A stretch of 36,111 bases of DNA, taken from Bacteroidota bacterium. Its GTDB lineage: Bacteria; Bacteroidota; Bacteroidia; UKL13-3. The stretch spans positions 1-36,111 of the forward strand of contig CANFHJ010000015.1 of NCBI GenBank assembly GCA_947446605.1, read 5' to 3'. Positions 7,630 to 15,821 of the stretch are shown here, piece after piece. The first letter of the stretch is position 1. Each line of letters starts with the position of its first letter. Position numbers and translations under genes: made by a program. The notes beneath the pieces are model-generated. The model worked only from the letters and a program-made list of their open reading frames with translations, was not told the origin of the DNA and ran no database searches.

Positions 7630-9174
7630 ATGAAAAAATTTCTTTTCAGCAAACCAGTTTGCTTTGTGTTTTTTGTTCTGCTAGTTGTTAATCAGTCATT
7701 GCATGCACAAAAGCCTGTTTTATTGAAAACAGGTGTTGCAGATTCTGCTTTACTCGATTATAAAACCATTGGCGATACTTGTTTTTTTAAAGTTAAACAA
7801 GGTGGCTTTTTTCAGCTTTGGAAAACAGATGGAACTACCGCTGGAACGGTGCTTGTGAAGGATTCTTTTGTGAGCGAAATTGGCAATTTTGTTTCCTTAA
7901 ATAATACACTTTATTTCTTTGGTCCGAACCGATTTGGCAAACCTGCCTTATATAAATCTAATGGTACAAAATTAGGTACGGTAGTGGTTCGAAACTTCTC
8001 TGCCGATTCATCTATTTTGTTAGGATTAAGCGTAATAAACAATGTAGGCTATTTTAGTTATATGCATGGCAATCCTCATTACGAAGGCATTTGGAAAACC
8101 TATGGTGATTCTGCAGGAACCACTGAAATAAAAGCGGGTATTTTAGTAAAAAAAACATTTCAAAACAATGCGTTTTTTAAAGCTGGAACCACACCAATTA
8201 TTTTTATGGTTAACAATCCCGGTAGCAGCTATGCTGCCATTTGGAAAACAGATGGAACACTTGCAGGAACCATGAAATTAAAAGACAGTGCTTTTTTGTA
8301 TAGCATTAGTAAAATTGGAGGATTGGTGCAAACCACAACTTGCACCATCTTTACTGATTATGCTGGCGCGTCAAATTTATGGCGCAGTGATGGAACTGTT
8401 GCAGGCACCTATATTCTTCGCGGCGGGAGTATCAATAATTTAACATTGTACAACAACAATGCCTATTTTTTATCGGGTGCAATTTATAAAGCATTGAACA
8501 AAACTGATGGCACTTCAACAGGTGCAGTGTTAGGTTTAAGTAATGTGGGCAATAGCCTTGGCGTATTGGGAAATAAATTGTTTTTGGGAGGAAAAGACAA
8601 CAACGATTGGGAACCATATGCCGGAGATGGCACGCCTGCTAATACCAATTTGTTAAGAGATATTCATTTGGGAGCAGATGCGGGTGGTTCAGATCCAAGA
8701 TATTATACAGCATTAAATAATACGATGTTTTTTATTGCCAACAACAATGTGCATGGCGATCAAATATACCGCAGCAATGCCACTATTGCTGGAACTACAC
8801 TGGCCTATGCCTTAGCAGATACCATTCCTGGTTTTAATACAAAAGGCTTAAGTGCAAGTGGTTCTTATCTCTTATTTGTTTCAAACAACAATGCATTGTA
8901 TGTGTTGCGTCCTACAGCAAATCCAGCTGGTTTATTCGGTTCGAACCAAATGCCGATGCTGAAAGTATTTCCCAATCCAACCAATTCAATACTTTATATT
9001 GATTACCCTGCATCCCAAAATACCTTTATTCAATTGCATTCATACCTTGGACAAGAAATTTTAGCAGTACCTTTTACCAATAAATTAGATTTATCGGCCC
9101 TCAGCAAAGGAATTTACTTCCTCAGCATTACTGACAAGGATAAAAAATATACGCAAAAAATTATTGTTGATTAG
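7630..9174 (+). CDS. Secreted ELWxxDGTxxGT-repeat protein with T9SS type A sorting domain
   Basis: Signal peptide; repeats FQLWKTDGTTAGT, AAIWKTDGTLAGT, SNLWRSDGTVAGT and diverged copies; C-terminal KVFPNPTNSILYIDYP...LSALSKGIYFLSI...QKIIVD. Confidence 0.9.
   Translation: MKKFLFSKPVCFVFFVLLVVNQSLHAQKPVLLKTGVADSALLDYKTIGDTCFFKVKQGGFFQLWKTDGTTAGTVLVKDSFVSEIGNFVSLNNTLYFFGPNRFGKPALYKSNGTKLGTVVVRNFSADSSILLGLSVINNVGYFSYMHGNPHYEGIWKTYGDSAGTTEIKAGILVKKTFQNNAFFKAGTTPIIFMVNNPGSSYAAIWKTDGTLAGTMKLKDSAFLYSISKIGGLVQTTTCTIFTDYAGASNLWRSDGTVAGTYILRGGSINNLTLYNNNAYFLSGAIYKALNKTDGTSTGAVLGLSNVGNSLGVLGNKLFLGGKDNNDWEPYAGDGTPANTNLLRDIHLGADAGGSDPRYYTALNNTMFFIANNNVHGDQIYRSNATIAGTTLAYALADTIPGFNTKGLSASGSYLLFVSNNNALYVLRPTANPAGLFGSNQMPMLKVFPNPTNSILYIDYPASQNTFIQLHSYLGQEILAVPFTNKLDLSALSKGIYFLSITDKDKKYTQKIIVD
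8938..8950 (+). repeat. CGGTTCGAACCAA word, copy 1
   Basis: attCGGTTCGAACCAAat, within the T9SS repeat protein gene. Confidence 0.8.
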
Positions 9175-9216
9175 TCGTTTGTTTTTAAAACCAAAAACAA
9201 GCAACCAAAGAAAAAA

Positions 9217-9285
9217 GCCAGAAGCCAGCTGCCAGAAACCAGAAACCAGAGAAAAAAGCCAGAAGCCAGCTGCCAGAAGCTAGCT
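9217..9285. repeat. Heptanucleotide tract (GCCAGAA/GCCAGCT/ACCAGAA), two blocks
   Basis: gccagaa-gccagct-gccagaa-accagaa-accagag / aaaaaa / gccagaa-gccagct-gccagaa-gctagct. Confidence 0.88.
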
Positions 9286-9286
9286 G

Positions 9287-10564
9287 CTAATACCCATACT
9301 TCTCCTTCCATCTCGCTTTTAAAAAAGCACGCTGTTCATTTTCTCTGGCATTGTTTCCTGGTTCGTAAAATTTCTGTCCAGCTATGTTATCGGGTAAAAA
9401 TTCTTGTTCCACAAAATTGTTTTCGTATGCATGCGCATAGCCATAATTCTTGCCGTAGTTTAATTCTTTCATCAATTTGGTTGGTGCATTTCTTAAATGC
9501 AAAGGAATCTCTAAGTTGCCTGTTTTTTCAACTGTTTCCATGGCTTGGTTAATGGCCATATAAGAGGCATTGCTCTTTGGCGATGTGGCCAAATAAACGG
9601 CACATTGCGATAAAATTATCCGCGATTCTGGCATCCCAATTTTATGCACGGCATCAAAACAATTACTCGCAATTAAGAGTGCATTGGGATTTGCATTTCC
9701 AATATCTTCACTCGATAAAACCAACAGTCGTCTGGCAATAAATTCTACCGATTCACCTCCAGCCAACATCCTTGCCAACCAATACACTGCGGCATTTGGA
9801 TCGCTGCCCCTTATAGATTTTATAAAGGCCGAAATAACATTGTAATGTTCTTCGCCACCTTTATCGTATTTGGTAGTTTTCTTTTGTAATATTTTTCCAA
9901 CCCATTCATTGGTTAAAATAATTTCTTCTTGGTCTAGCACTTGGCTTACCAATAATTCCAAGAGGTTTAAGAGTTTTCTACCATCACCTTCGCTGTGTTG
10001 CAACAAGAGCTCATTCTCTTTTAAAATAATTTTATGTTGTTTTAAATAGTCGTCCTTTTCTATGGCTTGGTGCAGTAAGTCTATGAGTTCATCTTTGCTC
10101 AATTCATTTAAAACATATACCTGCGACCTGCTCAACAAGGCATTGTTTACTTCAAAGCTTGGATTTTCTGTTGTGGCGCCAATTAAAATAATAGTACCAT
10201 TTTCAACAGCACCCAATAAGGCATCTTGCTGACTTTTATTAAACCGATGGATCTCATCTAGAAACAACAATACCTTGCCTATTTTTTTTGCTTCCTCAAT
10301 TACCTTTCTAACTTCTGCAACGCCCGCTTGAATGGCACTTAAATAATAAAAATGTAAGCCTAATTCATTGCCAATTATTTTTGCAAGCGTTGTTTTTCCA
10401 ACTCCTGGAGGTCCCCAAAAAATCATCGATGGAATATTTTTATGTTGGATGGCCTGGTACAAAGGTGCACCTGGAGCAATTAAATGTTGTTGCCCAATCA
10501 TGTCCTCAATGCGCAATGGTCTAACACGCTCAGCAAGTGGTTTTAATGGCGTTGAAACTGTCAT
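9287..10564 (-). CDS. rarA: Replication-associated recombination protein A (MgsA/RarA AAA ATPase)
   Basis: PLAERVRPLRIEDMIGQQHLI, WGPPGVGKTTLAKII, FLDEIHRFNKSQQDALLGAVENGTIILIGATTENPSFEVN. Confidence 0.95.
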   Translation of the reverse strand: MTVSTPLKPLAERVRPLRIEDMIGQQHLIAPGAPLYQAIQHKNIPSMIFWGPPGVGKTTLAKIIGNELGLHFYYLSAIQAGVAEVRKVIEEAKKIGKVLLFLDEIHRFNKSQQDALLGAVENGTIILIGATTENPSFEVNNALLSRSQVYVLNELSKDELIDLLHQAIEKDDYLKQHKIILKENELLLQHSEGDGRKLLNLLELLVSQVLDQEEIILTNEWVGKILQKKTTKYDKGGEEHYNVISAFIKSIRGSDPNAAVYWLARMLAGGESVEFIARRLLVLSSEDIGNANPNALLIASNCFDAVHKIGMPESRIILSQCAVYLATSPKSNASYMAINQAMETVEKTGNLEIPLHLRNAPTKLMKELNYGKNYGYAHAYENNFVEQEFLPDNIAGQKFYEPGNNARENEQRAFLKARWKEKYGY

Positions 10565-10589
10565 AAAATTACCTAAATTTAGAAATGCT

Positions 10590-10597
10590 TATATTTG
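10590..10597 (+). promoter_or_regulatory. Candidate -7 box TATATTTG for the rlpA-like gene
   Basis: Exact TAnnTTTG, 8 nt before ATG 10606. Confidence 0.4.
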
Positions 10598-10605
10598 CCA
10601 AAGTA

Positions 10606-11076
10606 ATGCAAAAAATATTTCTACTTCTTTATTTTTTATGCGCATGGTTTGGTTCAAACCAATTGTATGCCCAAACCCTTGTGCCAATGGATACTTCCAT
10701 GTATTCGGTGGAGCTTGGAACCTATTTTGAAGGTAAAGCATCATACTATGCCAATAGCCTCCATGGGAAAAGAACTGCCAGTGGACAAAAATACAATAGA
10801 AATAAACTCACAGCTGCCCATAGAACTTTGCCATTAGGCTCGCGCTTAAAAGTTACCAATAAGCAAAATGGTAAATGGGTTATTGTGGTGGTAAACGACA
10901 GAGGTCCTTATTCTAAAAAATATATTTTAGATTTATCCTACCGTGCAGCTAAGCACCTTGGCATGACCCGTGGAAAAGGTTATGCAAAAGTGGTGATTGA
11001 ATTGTTGCCAATAAAAGACGAGCCCTGGCCACAAAAACATGTGCCAGAGCCTGCTGGTCAAGGACTACAAAATTAG
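10606..11076 (+). CDS. rlpA: Septal ring lytic transglycosylase RlpA family protein (DPBB domain)
   Basis: GKASYYANSLHGKRTASGQKYNRNKLTAAHRTLPLGSRLKVTN..VVVNDRGPYSKKYILDLSYRAAKHLGM; signal peptide begins at MQKIF (10606). Confidence 0.9.
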   Translation: MQKIFLLLYFLCAWFGSNQLYAQTLVPMDTSMYSVELGTYFEGKASYYANSLHGKRTASGQKYNRNKLTAAHRTLPLGSRLKVTNKQNGKWVIVVVNDRGPYSKKYILDLSYRAAKHLGMTRGKGYAKVVIELLPIKDEPWPQKHVPEPAGQGLQN

Positions 11077-11082
11077 CCTCAA

Positions 11083-13092
11083 CTATAAACTATCAATTAT
11101 ATCCAAGATTATTCTAATTGATTCATCTAAAATCAAATTGCTATCATCTGGATTTGTCTCTTTCAATTTGGCCTTTTGCGCTTCTCTTTCTTTTTTCTTA
11201 AGCTCACCAATTTCCAATTCAGCTTTGTATTTCTGCTCGTTTAAAGTTAAATACTTTCTGTCTCTATTGGATTTAACTGTAGCAATATCTTCTAACAAAA
11301 AGGTATACGCTTGCGAAGATTGCATGCGGCCATCATGCCTTCCAATAAGCAATGGTAATTTACGGTGCACTAAATTCATGCTCACATACATTTGAGGTTT
11401 AATTTCATCGTAAGGAAGGGCAAATTTGCTGGCCTCCTCGCCATATTCTTTATCTGAATATAAGCTAGGAAATTCTATATCTGGAATTACACCTTTAAAC
11501 TGTGTACTGCCTCCAGAAATTCTATAAAATTTAGCAATGGTGAGTTTTAATTGTCCCAATTTTTTACCATCAATATTTACAAAATTATTGAGGTCTAATA
11601 AATTTTGAACCGTTCCCTTACCATACGTTTTTTCTCCAATTACCAAGCCTCTGTCGTAATCTTGAATGGCTGCTGCAAAAATCTCTGAAGCCGAAGCACT
11701 GAACCTATTTACCAAAACAGTCATAGGTCCTTCCCAGGTAATACTTTCATCATTGTCTTCCTCAGCTTTGCTGGCGCCAAAATGATCTTTAACGGTTACT
11801 ACAGGACCTTTTTTAATAAACAATCCTGTAAGCTCAACTGCTTCTTGTAAACTACCGCCGCCATTGTTTCTCAAGTCAATTACCAAGGCTTGTATGGTAT
11901 CTTTCTTTAAATCTTCAATCAATTTTTTTACATCACGGGTAGTACTTTTGTAGTTTTTATCTCCTTTTTGCAAGGCAGCTACATCTAAATAAAAAGTAGG
12001 TAAAACAATAACGCCAACTTTAAAGCGCTTGCCATTGTGCATCACAACTTTGGTGCTGCTTTTAGCCCCTTGGTCTTCCAAAACAATTTTGTCGCGAACA
12101 ATTTCAATAATCTTGGTTTTATTGTTAATGGCATCGTTTGAAATAATTTCTAAGCGCACTGTTGTACCTTTTTTGCCTCTTATTAAACTTACCACATCAT
12201 CCAAACGCCAGTCTAATACATTTACCATTTCACCCTCTTTTCCTTGTCCTACCGCTGCAATTTTATCATTGGCAAATAGTAGTTTGCTTTTATCGGCCGG
12301 GCCACCTTTTACCACTTCCCTAATTTTGGTATACTCGTTTTCTGTAGTTAATGTAGCACCAATTCCCTCTAGACTTAAGCTCATTGTAGTTGCAAAATCT
12401 TCTGCTGCCCTTGGTGAGAAATAATTGGTATGTGGATCTGCAATTTCTGTTAAGGCATTGGCAAAAAAAGAAAACACATCTTCATTTTTTGTTTTGGCCA
12501 ATTGTTTCAAAAGATTGTAATAACGTTTGCGCAAAATTTCAGAATAGCTTTTAAAGTCTTTGCCATCTGCTTTTAATTGTAAAGCTTCACTTTTTGTTTT
12601 TTGCTTCCACAATAAATCATATTCTCTCTGCGATTTTACCCAAGGCGCATGGTCTCTATCCAATTCAAAAGAATCATTTTGGTTGAAATCAAACTCTTGG
12701 TTCAATAAATCAAAAGTATATTGAATACGCTCGTATAAGCGTGTTTGGTATAAATTGTAAATGGTAAAAGCCTTGTCTACATTTCCTTGCATCAAATCAT
12801 CGTCAAATTGGTACCTGAATTTCTCCAATTTGTCCATATCAGCTTGCAAAAAGTAAACACGCGCTGGGTCTAAATTTTCAATATAGTTGTCAAATAATTG
12901 CGACGACAATGAATCGTCAATGGCTACTTTGCGGTAATGGTAGGAGTTTAAAACCTGACCAATTAATTGATACAAAACGGGGTGTTGGTTTTCTGGGGCA
13001 AAGGTTTTTAAACTAACTTTTGTGCTGTCGTTGCCTTTCGCCAAATTCAAAAACAGGAGGGCGGCTAGGCCTAGAATTACTTTCTTTATCAT
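11083..13092 (-). CDS. Carboxy-terminal processing protease (S41 family, Prc/Tsp-like)
   Basis: PDZ region, ALVIDLRNNGGGSLQEAVELTGLFI, VLVNRFSASASEIFAAAIQDYDRGLVIGEKTYGKGTVQ; signal peptide from M at 13092 (ORF opens at 13125). Confidence 0.93.
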   Translation of the reverse strand: MIKKVILGLAALLFLNLAKGNDSTKVSLKTFAPENQHPVLYQLIGQVLNSYHYRKVAIDDSLSSQLFDNYIENLDPARVYFLQADMDKLEKFRYQFDDDLMQGNVDKAFTIYNLYQTRLYERIQYTFDLLNQEFDFNQNDSFELDRDHAPWVKSQREYDLLWKQKTKSEALQLKADGKDFKSYSEILRKRYYNLLKQLAKTKNEDVFSFFANALTEIADPHTNYFSPRAAEDFATTMSLSLEGIGATLTTENEYTKIREVVKGGPADKSKLLFANDKIAAVGQGKEGEMVNVLDWRLDDVVSLIRGKKGTTVRLEIISNDAINNKTKIIEIVRDKIVLEDQGAKSSTKVVMHNGKRFKVGVIVLPTFYLDVAALQKGDKNYKSTTRDVKKLIEDLKKDTIQALVIDLRNNGGGSLQEAVELTGLFIKKGPVVTVKDHFGASKAEEDNDESITWEGPMTVLVNRFSASASEIFAAAIQDYDRGLVIGEKTYGKGTVQNLLDLNNFVNIDGKKLGQLKLTIAKFYRISGGSTQFKGVIPDIEFPSLYSDKEYGEEASKFALPYDEIKPQMYVSMNLVHRKLPLLIGRHDGRMQSSQAYTFLLEDIATVKSNRDRKYLTLNEQKYKAELEIGELKKKEREAQKAKLKETNPDDSNLILDESIRIILDIIDSL

Positions 13093-13173
13093 TATTTGCA
13101 AGGTATAAAATTTAGGCATTCCCACAAATGGGGCATTTAATTAGCATGTAATTTTTTGTTTATTAATCGGTTT

Positions 13174-13186
13174 CGGTTCGAACCAA
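13174..13186 (+). repeat. CGGTTCGAACCAA word, copy 2 (intergenic)
   Basis: tttCGGTTCGAACCAAaa, between the thioredoxin-like and protease genes. Confidence 0.8.
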
Positions 13187-13192
13187 AAATAG

Positions 13193-13717
13193 CTATTTGT
13201 AAAAGGATTGAATGGACATTTCTAAACTCGAATCTGCTTTTTCGATGATACGTCCACATTCCTTGCCATCTTTGTAGAAGATAAACGTGGGAATATGGCT
13301 AATTTGTATCGACTCTACATTCATATACGCACATTTTTTATTTTGATCCAACATGATACAATCCATTTGCTTGGCTTCAATCCCCGCTAAATCCATGATT
13401 TTATAAAACCTTGGTAATTCTCTTTGGGTATCAGAACACCAAGAGCCGGCAAATACCAGCGCATGGATGTCTTTAGATTTTAATTTTAAATCTGTAAGAA
13501 TACTTGTGTCTGGCTTGTATATCCTGTATTCGTAATTAAACCATGGGAATAATTGGGCATTTAGAAGTACTTCTTTTTGGACACTTCCGTTTAATATTTG
13601 GTCACTTCCAATCTTGGTGAGCGAGTAATTTGTTTTCATTTTGCAGCTGCTAAAACCTAATAATGTCAGTAAAATAAGGATGTTTTGTTTGTTTTTGTGT
13701 AGCTTTGGCCAATACAT
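13193..13717 (-). CDS. Thioredoxin-like lipoprotein
   Basis: Lipobox LLGFSSC; GSWCSDTQRELPRFYKI (WCSDT active-site-like), SHIPTFIFYKDGKECGRI; start at MYWPK rather than the ORF 5' end. Confidence 0.8.
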   Translation of the reverse strand: MYWPKLHKNKQNILILLTLLGFSSCKMKTNYSLTKIGSDQILNGSVQKEVLLNAQLFPWFNYEYRIYKPDTSILTDLKLKSKDIHALVFAGSWCSDTQRELPRFYKIMDLAGIEAKQMDCIMLDQNKKCAYMNVESIQISHIPTFIFYKDGKECGRIIEKADSSLEMSIQSFYK

Positions 13718-13778
13718 TTTAAAAGATTTTATTTTTGGAATGTAAATTGTAAAATTGAATCTATCAAATAAAAAGACA

Positions 13779-14366
13779 ATGAAAAAAATAATTTTAGCTT
13801 CTGGGTTTGCTGCTATGCTGGTTTTAAGTAATTGCGGCCCCGCTCGTAAAGTAGAACGCATGGATCCAAACACAGTAACCGATATTAGTGGTCGCTGGAA
13901 CGATACAGATTCTAAATTGGTTGCCGAAGAAATGATTAAGGATGTATTAGACAGACCTTGGCGTACCAATTTTGAAATGAAAAACAGTAAAAAACCTACC
14001 GTAATTATTGGTCAGGTTAAGAACAAAACTTCAGAACACATTGAAACCATTGCCTTTATTAAAAATATGGAACGTGCCTTTATTAATTCAGGTACTGTTA
14101 GCGTAGTTCAAGGAGGCGAAGAACGCAACGAAATACGCGATGAGCGCAGCGATCAACAAACTTTTTCTAGTGAAGAAACCCGCAAAAAATGGGGCAAAGA
14201 AAAAGGTGCAGATTTTATGTTAAATGGTGTTATTATAAGCATTGTTGACCAATACAAAAATCAAAAAACTATTAAATACCAAGTTAATTTAGAACTTACC
14301 GATTTGGAAACAAATGAAAAAGTTTGGATCGGCGAAAAAGAAATTAAGAAGTTCATTAAAAACTAA
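13779..14366 (+). CDS. LpoB-like penicillin-binding protein activator lipoprotein
   Basis: Lipobox VLSNC; RWNDTDSKLVAEEMIKDVL, PTVIIGQVKNKTSEHIET, GADFMLNGVIISIVDQ. Confidence 0.88.
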   Translation: MKKIILASGFAAMLVLSNCGPARKVERMDPNTVTDISGRWNDTDSKLVAEEMIKDVLDRPWRTNFEMKNSKKPTVIIGQVKNKTSEHIETIAFIKNMERAFINSGTVSVVQGGEERNEIRDERSDQQTFSSEETRKKWGKEKGADFMLNGVIISIVDQYKNQKTIKYQVNLELTDLETNEKVWIGEKEIKKFIKN

Positions 14367-14371
14367 ACCAC

Positions 14372-15802
14372 TTGAAGACCTTTCTCTCAAAAAACGGCAT
14401 AGGTTCCTATGCCGTTTTTGTATCCTTATTTTTGTTGCTGTTAACTGGTTGTGCCACTTATTATCAGAAGAACGAAGCCCTTATGAGTGCCGTTTACAAC
14501 AGCAATTTTGAATCGGCAAATAAAATTTTGTCCGATGATGTTAAATGGGAGAAAGTTAAGCGCAATCGTTTGTTGTTTTACCTTAACAAAGGAACCGTTC
14601 TTTGGATGCAAGGTGATTATGTAACAAGCAATACTTATTTTAGAAAAGCAGATTATTTTGTAGAAGATTATAACCTCAAAATGGGGGATGCCGTTATGAC
14701 CATGTTAGTGAATGCTAAAATGGCAACTTATGGAGGTGAAGGTTTTGAACAAATCTTATTGCATTACTACGGCGCCCTTAATTACTTGGCATTGGATCAG
14801 CCCGATGAAGCCTTAATTGAAGGTAAGCGCATGCTCGAAAAGATGCAGAAAATTACCGATAAATACGGCAATAAAAACAAATACAAACGTGATGCCTTTG
14901 CCCATAACCTTATAGGTTTAATTTATGATTTAAAGGGCGAATACAATGATGCCTTTATTTCCTATAGAAATGCTTACGAGGTATACAAAACAGATTACAT
15001 AAGTCAGTTTGGTACCAATGTGCCACTGCAGTTGAAAAAGGATTTAATTAGAACCGCAAAAGCAATTGGCTTTTATGAAGAACAACATGCCTACGAGACC
15101 GAATTTAATTTAAAGGCTGAGGATTTGGACAAAGAAAAAGGTTCGGTGCTATTCTTTTGGAATAATGGACTGGGACCAATTAAAGATGAATTTAGCATTA
15201 ATGTAACCATAATTGACTATGGCAATGGTTGGGTGCAATTTGTAAATCCAGAATTAGGTATTTCTATTCCATATAGAGTGGAGAACAAAGACCAGCACAA
15301 AGACATGTTGGCCATGAAGATTATTCGTTTGGCCTTGCCAAAATACATCACAAGAAATCCATTGTATGCAAGGGCTTTATTGCAAAGTGCAAATAAGCAA
15401 ACGCCATTTGAATTAACTGAAAATATCAATGCCATTGCCTACAAAAGTTTAGCCGATAGAATGGGGAAAGAATTGGCTGTAGGCCTTATGCGAGTAGCAT
15501 TAAAACAATTGGCCGTTTATAAAGCGCAACAAAATAAAGACCAACAGGGATTAGCGGCAGCAGCTATGTTATATAGCGCCATCTCAGAACAAGCAGATAC
15601 ACGCAATTGGCAATTACTGCCGTATTCCATAAACTACGCCAGAATGCCATTAGATACTGGTTTGCAAAAAGTAGATTTTATGGCCTACAATACAGATAAC
15701 CAATTGGGCGCACAAAAATCTTTTGATCTAAATATCCTAAAAGGAAAAACCAAAGTGCTTTCCATCCAAACACTAGAGTTCGCAGGGTTCTCTGGAAATT
15801 AG
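14372..15802 (+). CDS. COG3014 family lipoprotein
   Basis: Lipobox LLTGC; YYQKNEALMSAVYNSNFESANKIL, LNKGTVLWMQGDYVTSNTYFRKAD, HNLIGLIYDLKGEYNDAFISYRNAYEVYK; adjacent to LpoB-like gene; TTG start. Confidence 0.8.
   Translation: MKTFLSKNGIGSYAVFVSLFLLLLTGCATYYQKNEALMSAVYNSNFESANKILSDDVKWEKVKRNRLLFYLNKGTVLWMQGDYVTSNTYFRKADYFVEDYNLKMGDAVMTMLVNAKMATYGGEGFEQILLHYYGALNYLALDQPDEALIEGKRMLEKMQKITDKYGNKNKYKRDAFAHNLIGLIYDLKGEYNDAFISYRNAYEVYKTDYISQFGTNVPLQLKKDLIRTAKAIGFYEEQHAYETEFNLKAEDLDKEKGSVLFFWNNGLGPIKDEFSINVTIIDYGNGWVQFVNPELGISIPYRVENKDQHKDMLAMKIIRLALPKYITRNPLYARALLQSANKQTPFELTENINAIAYKSLADRMGKELAVGLMRVALKQLAVYKAQQNKDQQGLAAAAMLYSAISEQADTRNWQLLPYSINYARMPLDTGLQKVDFMAYNTDNQLGAQKSFDLNILKGKTKVLSIQTLEFAGFSGN
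14390..14419 (+). terminator. Intrinsic terminator-like hairpin within the 5' end of the COG3014 CDS
   Basis: AAAAACGGCATAGG-TT-CCTATGCCGTTTTT, 14-bp perfect inverted repeat ending in T5, 24 nt after the lpoB-like stop. Confidence 0.75.
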
Positions 15803-15821
15803 CCTTATTAGCACTTTGCTG

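Noticed and set aside
9217-9285. Possible CRISPR array
   Set aside because: Units are contiguous heptamers without unique spacers; no cas genes in the window.
12029-12424. Antisense ORF of 131 aa opposite the C-terminal protease
   Set aside because: Opposite conserved PDZ-region codons; no independent evidence of coding.
13718-13969. N-terminal extension of the thioredoxin-like ORF overlapping the LpoB-like gene
   Set aside because: The lipoprotein signal begins at 13717; the upstream 84 aa are antisense to the LpoB gene and not protein-like.
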